From Liriodendron chinense (taxonomy: Eukaryota; Streptophyta; Magnoliopsida; Magnoliales; Magnoliaceae): 64,000 bases of DNA. Position 1 is the stretch's first letter; each line of letters opens with the position of its first letter. Below the pieces are notes generated by a model that saw only the letters and a list, made by a program, of their open reading frames with translations, was not told the origin of the DNA and did no database searches. This document shows positions 11,080 to 24,116 of this stretch, piece by piece. Where the stretch lies: positions 310,001-374,000 of the forward strand of contig ML058513.1 of NCBI GenBank assembly GCA_003013855.2, given 5' to 3'. The position numbers and the translations under genes are program-made.

Positions 11080-13610
11080 TACCTTACTTGGTCCCAGTCA
11101 GCCAAGCGTTCATTGGTGCTCAGAAGAAATTGGGCTACAAAACTAGAAGCATTGTTCGAAGTATCCCCAATATTATTGAAATATCCCTGATATCATTCGT
11201 ATCTCTAGCTTCACAATATCGATAACACTAGTAGTGATACCAATAATATTGGTAGTATAAAAAAATTCCAGATATCGGCAATGTATCATTAAGTATCGCC
11301 AATATTTTTTACCGTGAAAATTCTAGGTGTCGGTTGTATTGCCAATGTATCGATATCGCCAATGCATCAATATCACCAAGTATCCCAATTTTTTTTACTG
11401 TGTAAATTTCAGGTGTCACTTGTATCACCAGTGTATCATCAATATTTCGATAATCATCAAAAATTTGTTTATTAAAAAAATCATTAAAATTTTTTACAGC
11501 CACATTGTTTTATGCAATGTTCAATTTTGTCGACGATAATATCGTTATCACAACATGGGCGATATCAAGTTCATAATCTTTCTTTCCTTTCCAGTTGTCG
11601 ATGATTTCTAAATGAAATGATGTGCGTTGTCAATATTCTGAAATATCGATGGATGTTTAGATGGAAGGTTGGATGGATAGATGGGATGGTTGGATAGATA
11701 GATGGGATGGTTGGATGGATAGATGGGATGGTTGAACTGATTTTTTATGACAGCACATACTTTTAGGTCTCCATTAAATAGAAACTTATTATGTATGTAT
11801 TCTTTTTTCAAAAAGTTTATTCCTAAATATGCAATATGTGTATTTTAGCATTTCCTGAAGTTTCACTAAAAAATTCCACAGTTTCCACCATGTTTTCCTA
11901 ATGGTTCCCCACATTTCCGGTTATCAGCGATATCGATATTGTTTCTGTATCCCTGACCAGCGAAACTTATAGCGATACCAATACTTCAAACACTGACTAG
12001 GAGTACAAAGGAATCAAAAGCAGATAATTCCCATGAAGATTGGGGAAGTGAGAATCTAACTGCGAAGGCATGGTTGCTACACTCCATGGAGCCAAGTATT
12101 AGTGGAGGATTGACGTTTTGCAAGACCGCCATATAAATTGATATGGTTGCTAGAATGTATTCCCAAAGGGATAATTTGGCCCATACCTAGTAGTTGCATC
12201 GAGAAATCACAAATATGAAATAGGCGGATCTTCCATAGAACAATACTATTCAGCACCTTGCCAGAGATGAGAGGAATTGGATCATTGCATGAAAGCCGTC
12301 AATATTCCTGAAGAACTTCACAAGTGGCTAGAACTTCAAAGACTCGTTGAGTTTCTCACTGGGCTTCACGCTGATTTTCTGCCCTAGCATGTTTAGGCGC
12401 ACAAAAGGGACTCTTTACCATCTCTTGAAGCCATATATAATTACATCAAAGGTGAAGCATGCTGTCATGCATCACCTGGAATTAAGAGTTCTCTCCCGGA
12501 GCAATCTACTTTTGAAGTTCGTCCCATATAATCACAAGGAGAGAGAGCATCCGCGTCTCTTCTCTGGAAATAAGGCCAATGATAAGCTATCGTGCTCTCA
12601 TTGTGGTCGTCGCCGCCACAATCGTAGTGTGTTATGAACTTCATACATTCATGCAAAACCAAAGTGTGCTGCATTTTTTTTTTTTTTTTGAAAGACGAGC
12701 CCCACAAATAATGTTTAAATTGATGGGGAGCAAACTTCAGATGGTGTTTCGGACTCCCCGTGCCTAGTTCAATGCTCTTTGCAGGATCGTCAATGATCTT
12801 CCTTAGGAGCTAATTGAGCTTTCTACTTCTCATTCCGATAGTACTTCTGCGTACCCTGTCCCATTCTCACACCTCCTAAGTCATGGATTATCAACTCCAA
12901 TGCCAAAGATCATATGACCAATACAGAAAGTAATTTTTTGTCATATTCTAGTTTCTTGAGTCACATTAAATCTGCTGATGGATTCTTTTCTAAGGCCTCT
13001 AGGAAAGGGCCTATCAACTCTCATCGTCATTAAAGGAGCCTATCAAGTCTCATCATCATTGGTATTGCCCTTGGCTCTTCACATTCCCACTTTTCCTTCC
13101 AAATTAGTCTGTTTGCACTCAGTAAACAGCCAAATTGTTGTGTCACACTTTTTCCGTCCAATCATGTCATACACAATTGGTGATGGACGTGAGGATAATG
13201 GGTTGTACTTGTTCGATACCGATGACATCTCTTCTGATTTTGCTTCAAAGTCATGTCTTAGAAACACAGAGCATGTCCAACTTTGGCACTCTTGCTGGGG
13301 TCATGTGTCTAGTAGGGGTCTAAGGCCATTATTTCCTAATGAATTTCAGCCTTATTATGATGAACTGATTGTAATGTTTGTAGGTTGTCAAATATTGCCA
13401 TACAACATATGTTCCAAGTGGTCATAAGAGTTTGGAACTGTTTAATTTAGTTCGCGCTTATGTGTGGGGTCCTGCCCTATCGTCTCTGTTTTTGGATATA
13501 GATATTTCATTTTGTTCATTGATGATTTTGCCTGATTCACATGGGCTGACTTGATGAAATCAGAAGTATCATCTATTTTTAGCATTTTTGACAGAATGAT
13601 CCTTCTCTCA
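11080..13610 (+). mobile_element. Ty1/copia relic (gag, zinc knuckle, integrase)
   Basis: Plus-strand frames give KLNRKNYLTWSQSAKRSLVL (gag start), then after the inserted MITE AKAWLLHSMEPSISGGLTF and GLHADF, then a CCHC zinc knuckle CSHCGRRRHNRSVC near 12595-12640. They continue with DGREDNGLYLFDTDDISSDF and VQLWHSCWGHVSSRGL (GAG-pre-integrase) and FGYRYFILFIDDFA (integrase core start). Several stops and frameshifts show it is dead. No LTRs were recognised, and RT and RNase H are missing. A 15-base T run lies at 12675-12689. Confidence 0.8.
11150..11995 (+). mobile_element. hAT-like MITE of the TATCGG family (copy A)
   Basis: The ends are CATTGTTCGAAGTATCCCCA at 11150 and CAGTGTTTGAAGTATTGGTA read inward from 11995. 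Eight-base flanks are ACTAGAAG (11142-11149) and ACTAGGAG (11996-12003). It interrupts a Ty1/copia gag sequence that continues in register on both sides. From left to right it has degenerate GATATC/CCGATA blocks, a GGAT repeat (11648-11735), a core containing CCATTAAATAGAAACTTATTA and CTAAATATGCAATATG, and a second TATCG block. No coding potential. Confidence 0.8.
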
Positions 13611-13639
13611 CACCCTAATCATATTTTCTTAAACCAAAA

Positions 13640-15720
13640 AATAACATAAAAGAAATGGTACCCAAAGAGAACACAGAAAAAATACATATGTCCGAATATA
13701 TACATAAATGTATCCAAAAGTTCATCACATGCATGCATCTCTCTATGCTCCTAAATATAATAGTCCAAAAACACTTTCCACAACGAGTTTGTAGTCCTTG
13801 ATGAGTGCTTCCTAACCAACATACCCTAATAATGAGGGCCAGTCACCCACCCAAATATCTTCCCACAACCCCATCTTTCCTCATCCACCCTTACACCTTT
13901 TGCTCTACTCAAATATCTAGCTCACCCTTTTTGGAGTTGCACATGCGATCCATGTGATCTCAGCCTTCAGTCAATCCACAGCCCAGGCCCTATCATTCTC
14001 CCCACTCAGCCCATATTTCCTTTTAAGAACAAGATGGCAAAGAGCCATAGTTTTATTATCAAATTTCCACTAACATTTGTATAAAAGAGCCCAATTTCTT
14101 ACCCCAATTCTGTTGGTACACACCTACTTTCTTTCTTTGCTCTTTAAACTTCCTTCAACTTGAACAAATGATAGCACTATCTTCCCTCTACCATCCCAAA
14201 CAATTGAATGGGAAGTAATTATGCTTCCAAGAAGTTGATCCATTTAGGACCTGTTTGGACAGTTGTATTAGAATGTATTAGAAGGAATTGAATTGCAAAT
14301 CCCTCATTTCCAACCGTATTCCCCGTTTGGGACTTCATTCATCAGCTATGGTTCAAGGAATTGGAAACCACGCCCCATACAACGTTGGATTGGGAGGGAT
14401 TCTCCCAATCTCACTTCAATACTCGGGAGCGAAGTGCTTATGATGTGTGCCCTGGGCTGTGTGGAGCCCACAGCGATGTTTGTGACAAATCCACTCCGTC
14501 CATTTGTTTGAAAAGACCATAATGTTACAAGATCCTAAAAATCAGGCTCTTCCAAAACTCAGGTGGGCCATGCAACACAACAACATGAGAACAGAGCATC
14601 CACCGTTGAAACCTTCCTGGAGCTGACCATGATGTGGCTCCCACGATGACCATGTGTTTCACCTTCATCTAGGTCTGTGTGACCATATGAAAAGGTTGGA
14701 TGACAAATAGACATCACGGTAGGCCCTAGGAAGGTTTCAACGGTGGTCGTCATTGTATCACTGCTTTCTATGGTGTGGTCCACCTGATCTTTGGGTCTGC
14801 CTCATTTTTGGGCTCAAGCCCTAAAATACTGTCGCAAAGTGGATGGGTGGTATTGATATAACACATACATCATAATGGGGTCCACAGCTTGCTGGCGGTC
14901 TTGATAGAAAGATAATTCCTCGTATTCTTCCAAACCTGAGAACACCCATGGTCTTTTGTAATCCAAACATGGGGCTGAAATTTGAAAATCCAATGGTATT
15001 AATGATTATCTTTTTCAAATTTCATCCCATCTAATACCATCTAATACCTTCTAATCCCATTGGCCAAAAAGGCCCTTAAATCTTCTCAATATTGGATCCC
15101 TAATGGAAGCTGCTGTTTCATTGGCCCACGAAAGGGAGATGAAGGCAGGTTGTCGTGAATTTCTCAAAATCTAATCCCAATAAATTGGCAGTGTGAGTGT
15201 CACCCTTTGCCCTATACACCACTCTTTCTAAAATTAACTCCAAGCTCTCACATTGTCTTGAAACAATAAAACTACCACTGAGATTAAGAAGTTGCACCTC
15301 TGTGGAGACACAATGGACTAAAGACCTAATTTACGACCTTAAATTCACTCAAAAGTCCACAATCTTCCTCTTCAAGAGGACTTTCTAAGCACTTCAACAA
15401 TAGTAAATTCAAATAGGGATTAGAGTATCTCCTCACTGAAGGCCCCTTGGAACTTAAAAATTGCTGAGCAACAAATGAAAAGAAAGGGATGTTGGCCATA
15501 AGATTTGGAACACATATGATGAAGCAAATACAAGTAGTCCAATTCGAAGTGATCATAAGCTTTCTCCATGTCAGTTTTGCAAGACACCCTAAATTCCACA
15601 TCTCCCTAGAGTATGCATTCATTAGCTGTCAGATTTTCAAACCACAGATTTACTTTCATGAAATTCGGCTGAAGTTGCACCACATACTCCAATACCAGTA
15701 GAAATATTCTAGGAATACCA
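13640..15720 (-). mobile_element. LINE relic, minus strand, split by a MITE
   Basis: Minus-strand frames from 15622 give NAYSREMWNLGCLAKL, then after a frame change DMEKAYDHFELDYLYLLHHM-like text, then FFSFVAQQFL, LSSKGP and CGLLSEFKV: reverse-transcriptase blocks up to the fingers/palm region. Beyond the MITE at 14247-15075, LLVLKRKYGLSG-like and LWEDIWVGDWP text (13830-14060) belongs to the linker and later part of ORF2. Many frame changes. Confidence 0.6.
14247..15075. mobile_element. Harbinger-type MITE, 829 bp, TTA duplication
   Basis: Inverted ends are GGACCTGTTTGGACAG at 14247 and GGGCCTTTTTGGCCAA read inward from 15075, followed by related ATTAGAAGGTATTAGA text on both sides. TTA flanks it at 14244-14246 and 15076-15078. 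It splits a minus-strand LINE relic (13640-15720). Confidence 0.8.
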
Positions 15721-15931
15721 AAATTAAGTTTGAAGATAAATGAGATAGGCCAAAGATCAGCATGCGTACAGTTTCACATGCAAATCACAAGTCAACAGAA
15801 AATATAAAAAAATAAATAATAAATAAAATAAAAAAAGATCTGGAAAATGAATATAGCCCTCATATCTGCCCACCAAAGAAAAAACAAGGAGAGACATGAT
15901 GACAGAATGTCTTGCCATATTAGGAACAAAA

Positions 15932-17274
15932 CAATGTTTTGAAAGTAAAATTGGATCATAAAATCACAAGACTGAAAATGTAAATTGTAAAATCATGGGA
16001 TTTATCATCTTTACAGAAAACATAGAAAAATCTAAAATATATAATTCATAGATTCCAAAAAAAAAAAACGATACAAAAAAATATTCATTATTATATCATA
16101 TTCCAAATCATAACTTGTTGGTAATTGTAGAATATATTATTATAAAACATTGTTTGACATTATTTTAACAAAAGTCAAGCTAAATGTGGCCATTTCATTA
16201 CTTCAAAGGTTTGATAAAGTTATGCCTAAACTTGACAGCAAATTAAAGAGCAACATTACGAAGACAATGAAATGATGAGAAGTCCAAAAAGGTCTTCCAG
16301 AGATTCTAAACTCAAAGAACTAAAACAGGTTTTTCAAAATTGTGCAAAATCATCAATTTAAAGTCTTATATAGATATATTATTGCCACCAACTTGATTAA
16401 CTCAAAATAATGTTCCCAACAAAGCATAAATGCTGTCACATTTTAAAGTGAGAGTCGTGACGTGCAAATTCCTAATGAGGCTTTATAAATAATAATAATA
16501 AAACTTTTTAATAAGTTTTTCCTTATTATACAAAGAATCAAATAAACCTTTTGAGTTTGAAATCACATAATGAGACCAAAAAAACACACACAATAAATAA
16601 AAAGAAAACTTTGAATTCAAGAAATGTGACAAAGGTATAGACCTTTAAGATGAAGTCAGATTGTAACCACCATTACCACAAGAAATATAGGTTAACATGA
16701 TCGCAATTGTCCATAAAAACTTTCCAGAAAAGTCATAGATCAATTTGGTGTCTTGAACAATTAAGAGGTAAAAAATCATAAGAAAAAGCTCCACAATTTA
16801 AGGTTGAAGAGAGGATCCATCATTTAATCTTTTATAAAGAATAAAATAAAACAAATGACCAATTGTAAAAGATTCTTAAAATCCCCACCAATTTAAAAAC
16901 ATAAGGTGGAAGCCAACTAAAATTCTAAAAAGAAGAGAACAATTATAATTTGAATTGTAAACCGGGATAAGAATCATAAATTGTAGGATTTGATAGGTAG
17001 AATCATGTTCATCTAGAAAGGGATTCGAAGTGGGAATCAAATCATTTTGCCTAAGATTCTCAACTTAAACATGACAAATATGGGACTAAAGCCCCTTCGA
17101 TAAATCATTCAACTTGACAGCATTATAACTTTCAGAAGCATTAAGACCTGAATCGTAAATTGTAGGATTTGACTAGCAGAATCATATGTTCATCTAGAAA
17201 GGGTCAGAAGTGGGAATCAAATAATTTTTTCGTAAGATTCAACTTAAGTAGATCATAGGATTTTGACAACTATG
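15932..17274. mobile_element. hAT-like non-autonomous element, AT-rich, 1343 bp
   Basis: The left end CAATGTTTTGAAAGTAAAATTGGATCATA and right end read inward CATAGTTGTCAAAATCCTATGATC are imperfect inverted repeats. The 8-base flanks GAACAAAA (15924-15931) and GAACTAAA (17275-17282) differ at one base. The interior is noncoding. Part of it (16640-16760) is homologous to 29665-29785. Confidence 0.6.
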
Positions 17275-17340
17275 GAACTAAAGCCCCTTCAATAAACCAT
17301 TCAACTTAACAGTATGGCCTTTAGAAGCATTAAGACTGGA
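16970..17340. repeat. About 180-bp tandem duplication across an element end
   Basis: AATTGTAGGATTTGA..AGAATCAT..GTTCATCTAGAAAGGG starts at about 16978 and again at about 17158, each followed by ACTAAAGCCCCTTC.ATAAA.CATTCAACTT. The unit spans the element's right end plus about 65 bases of outside sequence. Confidence 0.65.
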
Positions 17341-17749
17341 CTCCCAAAGATAAACTCTATCCTTGATTCTCTGAAACACTTCTACCTGCAGTTACAACCT
17401 CTACCTACTCTGATACATTGTTAAACATCCTCTTATTGAATTCGTTCCACATAAGAGGACAGAAATCAGTGTCACTTGCTACAGGATTCAACATTACCTC
17501 CCTAGTAGGGCCACTCTACGAGCTTGGAAGAATGACTTGATGGACCAGGTCCTCAATCAATTCAACTCAACCAAACAGGCACCTAATTCCAAATAGACAA
17601 CACAACTGAGCAATGAATGAATATACACTCATTTGTGATTGGCATATTCCTCTGCTTCATATGGTCTATTGTCAGAACTTTGTCCTTGCCATGGGTTTAA
17701 AAATAGGTCCTATCAGCTAATACAAGCATATGACGCATCCGCATCGGCA

Positions 17750-18100
17750 TAATACATACAGGTCTCCCTCCTCCCTCCCTCCCTCCCTTTTTTGCGAATC
17801 AAATCGAAGGATTGAAGGCCAGGTACCAGATTTGGGAATAAAAAAGGTTTTAAAAAAAAAAAAAATCATTCTTCCCTTTTTTTCTTCTCCTTCCAACATT
17901 TTTTAAGCGAGGGATTGTTTTAGGCCCATTTCTGACCAGATCTATAGTAGTTTTGAAGATCAAACAATCTTTTTTCCTCTTTTTCTTTCTTTCGGTTTTT
18001 TTTTCACATCACCAAAAGGTTTGAAAGCCAAGTACCAGATTTGGGAATAAAAAAGGTGGAAAAAAAAACATTTTTTTTTATTCTTACTGGACATAGATCT
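17750..18100. repeat. Imperfect duplication, about 205 bp apart
   Basis: AGTACCAGATTTGGGAATAAAAAAGG occurs at about 18030 and, as GGTACCAGATTTGGGAATAAAAAAGG, at about 17822, each followed by an A-rich run. A CCCT repeat lies at 17764-17788. No coding potential. Confidence 0.6.
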
Positions 18101-18239
18101 ACCATCTGTAAGCTCTAATTTTACACGTGCGCGTGCGCACACACCATTTCATATTTTTTATATTTTTCAAAATAATCAATTTGAAGAAATGGACATGTAC
18201 GAAATGGTAGATGAATACATTCATTTTCGATATATGTGC

Positions 18240-18552
18240 TTTACTATTATGATTTGATCATTTGATAGTCCAATGCTTGATAGATAATCGTATTAGTAAT
18301 ATATGATATCAATTTATGACATATATCAACAATTAATACCCAAAAGACTCAACATCATAACTTACAGTAGGTCAACCGACATAAAGCAAGCTTACCAAAG
18401 AATGGTCCAATACACCATTGAATACATGGTCAAAACACAAAAAATGATAATAATACGGACTGAGTTGGGGCTGATACCCATACGCGACACCATAACACAT
18501 CGGTTTTTTGCCCGGGCCGATATGCCCACCGATACCAATATTCAAAACCATG
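18240..18552. mobile_element. Possible TATCGG-family element (copy F)
   Basis: The right end read inward from 18552 is CATGGTTTTGAATATTGGTATCGG, close to the family terminus. The interior has CGATATGCCCACCGATACC. The left end is uncertain. Confidence 0.35.
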
Positions 18553-18649
18553 GACTCCTCGCCCACCAACCAATAGGAAGAAGTGACCCCTAGCAGACTA
18601 TTTCCAAACCCACGCTCTAAGAGCATCTTTGCTCTCCCCGACCTCAATC

Positions 18650-19960
18650 AAAGAAAATTGTTTAACGATTTTCCCATGGAATTGGCCCACATTGCATTGC
18701 AAATTTCACTTGAGTAGTCATTCAAATTGTTTGGAGGTGTGTTAGCAAGCATATGGATTCATCTGATTCTTCATAAAGAGGTTTCTTTGAAAGAAAGGCC
18801 CATAGACCACATAATTCCTGTTACATATTCTGTAATGAGAGATCCTCACATTTCTTGGCTGCACAACATCATTGAGAGAAGCAAAATAAATGAAATAATG
18901 GTCAAGCAACACACCACCTGTCTTCTCAGAATTTGATGTGAATACCATTTCCCACCTCATAGGATGCTCGACACCCCCTGCGTAAATCTTACTTCCAACT
19001 TTGTTAGTATACCAACTTCCAAAAGTTCTATATTGGGATGACTCCTTAGTATACCAACTACCCTCCCTCATCCAATATTTGCAGGTTATGATATGTTTCC
19101 GTAGGCCTTCTTCCTCATTTCCAAACCTCCATGACCTTCCCAACAAAGCTTCATTCATGATGCTTAGCTTCTTCGTCCAAGTTCCCCCCTCAAGATTGGC
19201 TCATTGAAATTTGTGTTTTTCCTCATTTTCTTGGCATAGACAAAAGATGCATAGACAGCATTGAAACAACAGCATCAAATAGATCCCAAAAAAATAAAAA
19301 TTTCCTTTCCACCTTCCAATTATCAAATCATACAATTGCTTTGTCAGCTTTCCAATACACAACAAGAGACCACAATAAATTATAGGCAGCTTCCCAACTG
19401 AGCCCCCAAACAACTCTGTAAGCCTTCTCGTCTACCCATCCCCTGAACAGGCCCCCAACATAACACTTTTTTGCATGTTTATTTTAAACCCGCCACAACT
19501 TTGGAGCGTAAGATCTTCCTTAGGTTGACCACCTTTATGTGCCTAGTATTTAGAATACCACTCTATGATCTGCATATTGCAGATCGGAAATCCAAAAAGG
19601 CCCCATGCAACTTGAACACGCTTACCAGACCTTCCTCAGCAACAATAACAATGATTTTGCTCAATGCATCTGTTGCTATGACAAGCAGAGGTGGGGGCAG
19701 AGAATCCCCCTGACCCACAAAAGAAACCTTTTGGAGGACCATTTACCAACACTGAGTTAAATGCAGAGCCGATACACTTGAACATACATTCTTTCCATTT
19801 TACATTGTCATAGACCCTTTTGCATATAAAGTTCAGATAATAGAGACACCCCTATCTGTGCCTCAAATCAATACATTCATGCGCAATAGGGGCCTCATCT
19901 TACTCTTCAACAAAGGGACACCATCTAAGATTTGTCTCCCAAATAGAAAAAACCCTTCGC
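18650..19960 (-). mobile_element. LINE relic, minus strand (RT palm to linker)
   Basis: From 19860 downwards: YDNVKWK, then GSGGF..P, then VIATDALSKIIVIVAEEGLV, FKLHGA and an altered core reading YADH at about 19565-19580. Then LPIIYCGLPLCIGKLTKQLY and GRWKGN at 19400-19300, then MNEALLGRSWRFGNEEEGLR and HIITCKYWMREGSWYTK at 19158-18990. Frameshifts and stops throughout. Confidence 0.7.
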
Positions 19961-19969
19961 AAAAGTTAA

Positions 19970-22325
19970 AAAAATAGATCCTTCAAAAAAGAAAAAGAAA
20001 AAGAAAAAGAAGAAGCAAAGGAGCTCTCTTCAAGTCCCATCATAGCATTTGATCCATGCTCCAGTGAGCTATCATTTACATGTGTCATATCCTAGATAAG
20101 GAACCAACTAAAGACCTTAGCTGTCCGGTCATTGGCCTTAAATGGATGGTTAAGACGATATTAGGATTGTCAAATAACAGCAAGAGTTTTCTTTTTACCC
20201 TGTAAGGAAAAAATTTATAAAATAAATCATAAACAACATTGCATCATGATAGGGAGTTGTTTTAATTTTTTTAAAATTTTTAACATGAGGTGCTTTTATA
20301 ATAAAAATCAGACTGTTTTGGAGACTGACAGACAACTGCAGTGGATTTTGGTCATTTCTGCAAAGAATAGCTACACAAATCAGCACTTGAAATCATGCAA
20401 GCAAACATGCATGCACTGAGTTTAGCACATCTTCATCACTAAATTAAAAACAAGTGGAAACTTTGACACAAAAGAGCTAGAACCAAACATTATAGAATCC
20501 CTGTGTTTCCAATGGTTTCTCCTCCTAATTCACATCAGTAACTTCTCAAAGATATAAACCTAAATTTGCATTTAAACCACAATACCGCATTGAAAAATCA
20601 AAAATAAACTGCACATGTGATGCTTTTTAGAAGTTTAGTTTCTATCACAAATAAACAGTAAGCAAGCATGTTTGCAAACTTCCTCCAAATGCAGCACTCA
20701 TCTATTTGCACGCCTAAAAATTACTGTAATATCCTCCGAAAATAATAAGCTATATCCTTTGGTAAGAAACCCATGGATTATAATATTTACCTCTACGTTT
20801 GAAGCAATTTCATCTGCCAAGAAACTTTGAATGTTATTCCTTGATTTGTTGCCAACATGAAATCATACAAATGACTTCATTTTATAACATCATCATTGCT
20901 GTTGTAAAAACCTGTAATAACTATCTCTTAGTATGATATTAGACAGCACATTACTCTGCAGATATTTCTTTTCACTGGATAAGCATGTGATGCATACATT
21001 TAGCCTCTCTAAAACACCATAGAAGATAACACAACATATGTCCAATGATTCAAGAATAAGAGTTCGACCATACGTATGGTTTAAATGTAGTTTATAGAAT
21101 ATTGCAATATGAATGATTCCAACAAAGCAGTGACAACAGGGTAATCTCACACGTAGTGCCGTCTTGAACAAAACAAATAACATGAAGTGCCTTTAATCCA
21201 TAGTAGAAAAATATAGCACATGGCAAGAAACTACACATAACCTAACGGCGTGCTTGTATAGACTTGAAAACAAAAACCAAAGAAAGGAAAGAAAAGTGTA
21301 ATTATTACCCAATGATGGATTCCCAAGGATTCCATGGCACTAGTGAACCATGGATTTCATTTTTAGAGATCTTGTTGGGATGGCAAGAGGAATTTCATTT
21401 TTGCTAGACAATGCTCACCTTGTATCTTCTGCTAGGATTGATTACGGAAGAGTGTAACGATTGCTATGTGGAACCCATTACTATTTTGCTATCCAAACAT
21501 GGTGAAATATCCCATCATGGGAAAAGTGTTCCCTTTTCCTTTCTTCTATCTTCCCTCAACCCAAACAGGCCATGAACTTCTATCGATGTTTAATTTTCAC
21601 ATCTCCACGGGAGGAGCGGGCCATTTATCACACCATTTATTCATCGAGTTCTTTAATCACCGCCTCCCAATCCCTATCTAGGTCCACCTGCACATGATTG
21701 CAATAGGAAGGATGCTCCCAAGATTCCACCTGCTGCCATCTGCTCACTAGATTGTCGTCCAAATTGGAAGAACCCAAGAAATCCTAAATAAACAGCAGAA
21801 GAATCCCCAAACTTCTCTAGATGCCTTCCAATGAATAACAAATGCTCCCCCAATTGCTTAGCTTCCTATCACATAAAGCATATGTTGGGGAAAGCAAAAT
21901 TTCCATTACCGAAGGGGTCCAACTTGATCCCTTCTTAGCCGTCATATCATCCAACAAATTTCTCCGGTAGGTAGACGAGGGTTTCCCACACTTTTAGACA
22001 AGAAACAACTCCGACGATTACCGACACCAAGGACTTCTCAAAATATTTGGTTGAGAATTCCTTGTGCATGGTAGGATCCTGCAGTCATTTGTCCTTACTA
22101 TTCAGAGATGAAGAAATCTGAAATCTCTCTCAACTCCCTAAAGTGTCTCCAAGAAATCAATTTCCAATTCCGAATTGGATACCCTCGGTCCAAGTTGCCC
22201 TACTACTTTGAACTCATCCCAAATTAGCTCGTATCTTCTGAAACACTTAGTTTCTTTCCCCTTTGGATCTCACCCTATACCCAGCCTCTCTCCCTCTCCA
22301 ATTTTTGTTTCTATAGACCTATGGA
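19970..22325. other. No recognisable gene
   Basis: 20000-21240 is AT-rich with no domain. 21690-22310 has minus-strand text that might be the 5' part of a LINE, without a diagnostic motif. A possible small MITE is listed at 21245-21572. Confidence 0.5.
21245..21572. mobile_element. Possible small MITE
   Basis: GGCGTGCTTGTATAGACTTG at about 21245 and GGCCTGTTTGGGTTGAGGG read inward from about 21572 are loosely inverted, with GGATTCCCAAGGATTCC inside. The evidence is the ends only. Confidence 0.3.
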
Positions 22326-22514
22326 CAATGTTCCGAGTATCAGCAATATTATCAATAATATCACTGATATTATCAGTATTGCCAGCTTGGCAATACTAAT
22401 AACACTAGTTATATTAGAAATTCCAGGTATCGATGATATATCACTAAGTATCGCCAATGTATTGCCAATGTTTTCAAATCTATAAATTCCAAGGGTCACT
22501 TGTATGGCCAATGT

Positions 22515-22546
<32 letters not shown>

Positions 22547-23697
22547 AATATTAGGGCAAAGGCCACAAAATAAAATTAAAAAAAAAAAAGGAAAGAAAAA
22601 GGAAAAACAAAAGAAAGAGGGGAAAAACAAAGTAGAAAAGCTAAATACAACCCGATAGGCACCTCCTCCCCAAAGGACAACCAACCCAGGCACCAAAAAC
22701 CCAAAAAATGCCCCAATGTATCGGCGGTATTACAATAATATCACCAATGTATCAACATCACCAAAAATCTATTTATTAAAAAAAATCCATTTCCGTGCAT
22801 GGTTGTATGATGAAATACATGTTTGTATGAGTGTATATGTATGCATGCATGGATGTATGGATGGATGTATATATGTGTATGTGTATAAGGATGCATGCAT
22901 GGACAAATGGATGGATCATGCATGCATGCGTCTATATATGTATGTGTCATTGTATGTATGTCAAACAACCACTTTCTCTAAAAGCTCGAGATGTTAGAGG
23001 ATGGCATATAAATGTATATCAAGGGACTCTAACACCCCCCCGCACGTGCAAGGTGGAACTCCGCATGAGAACATATTGGGCAAGGGTGGAGGGACACTCG
23101 TAGCTCACACCCAGGTGGAGGGATAATCACAAATCACACCATAAACAGCCCCCCGTGGGAGAATATATTCCGGTGGCATATTTGCTACTTCCGGGATTTG
23201 AACACAGGACCTTCCGCTTTGATACCATGTCAAATAACCACTTTCTCTAAAAGCTCAAACTATTAGAGGATGGCATATCAATGTACATCAAGGGACTCTA
23301 ACAATGTATGCATGCATGCATGGATGGATCATGCATGTGTGTTTGTATATAATGTATGGACGGATGGTTGGGTGGATGAATCCGCCATTTTCCCCATGTT
23401 TCCCTAACTCAACGATACATGCTTTTAGGCCCCCATTAAAGGAAAACTTATTATTTGATTCCTAAATATGCAAATATGCGTCTTTTTTGCTATTGCTTGA
23501 TTCCTAAATATGCAAATATGTATATATTAATATTTGCTAAAGTTTCATTTAGCATTTGCTAAAGTTTCATTGAGAAATTCCACCATTTCCCCATGTTTCC
23601 GTCAGTCAACGATACATTTCCGGGTATTGGCAATAATATCGACGATATCGATACATGTTTCCATATCCCAAGCAAGCGATACATGTAGTGCCTGTTT
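22326..23697 (+). mobile_element. hAT-like MITE of the TATCGG family (copy B), right end lost
   Basis: It begins CAATGTTCCGAGTATCAGCA and repeats the layout of copy A: TATCG-rich block, TTTATTAAAAAAA, GGATGCATG-type microsatellite (22840-22930 and 23305-23380), core CCCCCATTAAAGGAAAACTT with CCTAAATATGCAAATATG, and a closing CGATATCGATACATGTTTCC. A foreign T-rich/A-rich block interrupts it at about 22513-22705. The right terminus is replaced by the MITE at 23698. Confidence 0.65.
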
Positions 23698-24112
23698 AGA
23701 TTGTTAATTATGACTATATTGTATTATAAATTTATAATGATTATAAATTACAATGCAAGTCTCCTATTACACAGGTGATTTGAACGTCAATTCTTATGCT
23801 TGGATAGGCATAGGAAAATCGTAATGATTATATTTCTACATTACCGAAATGTCAAATCAATATGAAAAAAAATACATTTCTTAAAAAAAAAAGGAAAAAT
23901 ACACTAATGTGTGTGTGTTTAGATAGGAGATTTCCACTGCAATACAATCTCAAATTGTAATGATTTTAAATTCCTTAATCTATCTCCTATTACATCTGCA
24001 TTTGACCGCCGAATTACGTGCTAAATTACGTGTTTAAACAAACCTAGTAAAATCATAATGATGATGCTTTTAAATTACAATACTGATGTAATTCACAATC
24101 CAAATAATGCCT
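23698..24112. mobile_element. Short MITE between two TATCGG elements
   Basis: Left end TGCCTGTTTAGATTGTTAATTA and right end read inward CAGGCATTATTTGGATTGTG share the GTTTRGATTGT.AATTA core. The interior is AT-rich with no coding potential. It abuts the broken right side of the element at 22326 and the left end of the element at 24117. Exact termini are uncertain. Confidence 0.5.
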
Positions 24113-24116
24113 GTAA

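Noticed and set aside
18742..19158. A 138-codon minus-strand frame as a possible gene
   Set aside because: Its first half is the LINE linker (NEALLGRSWRFGNEEEG) in frame with decayed sequence, flanked by other LINE pieces in order.
22716..23103. Frames with Met/Tyr/Cys/Val repeats
   Set aside because: They read through the GGATGTAT-type microsatellite of copy B.
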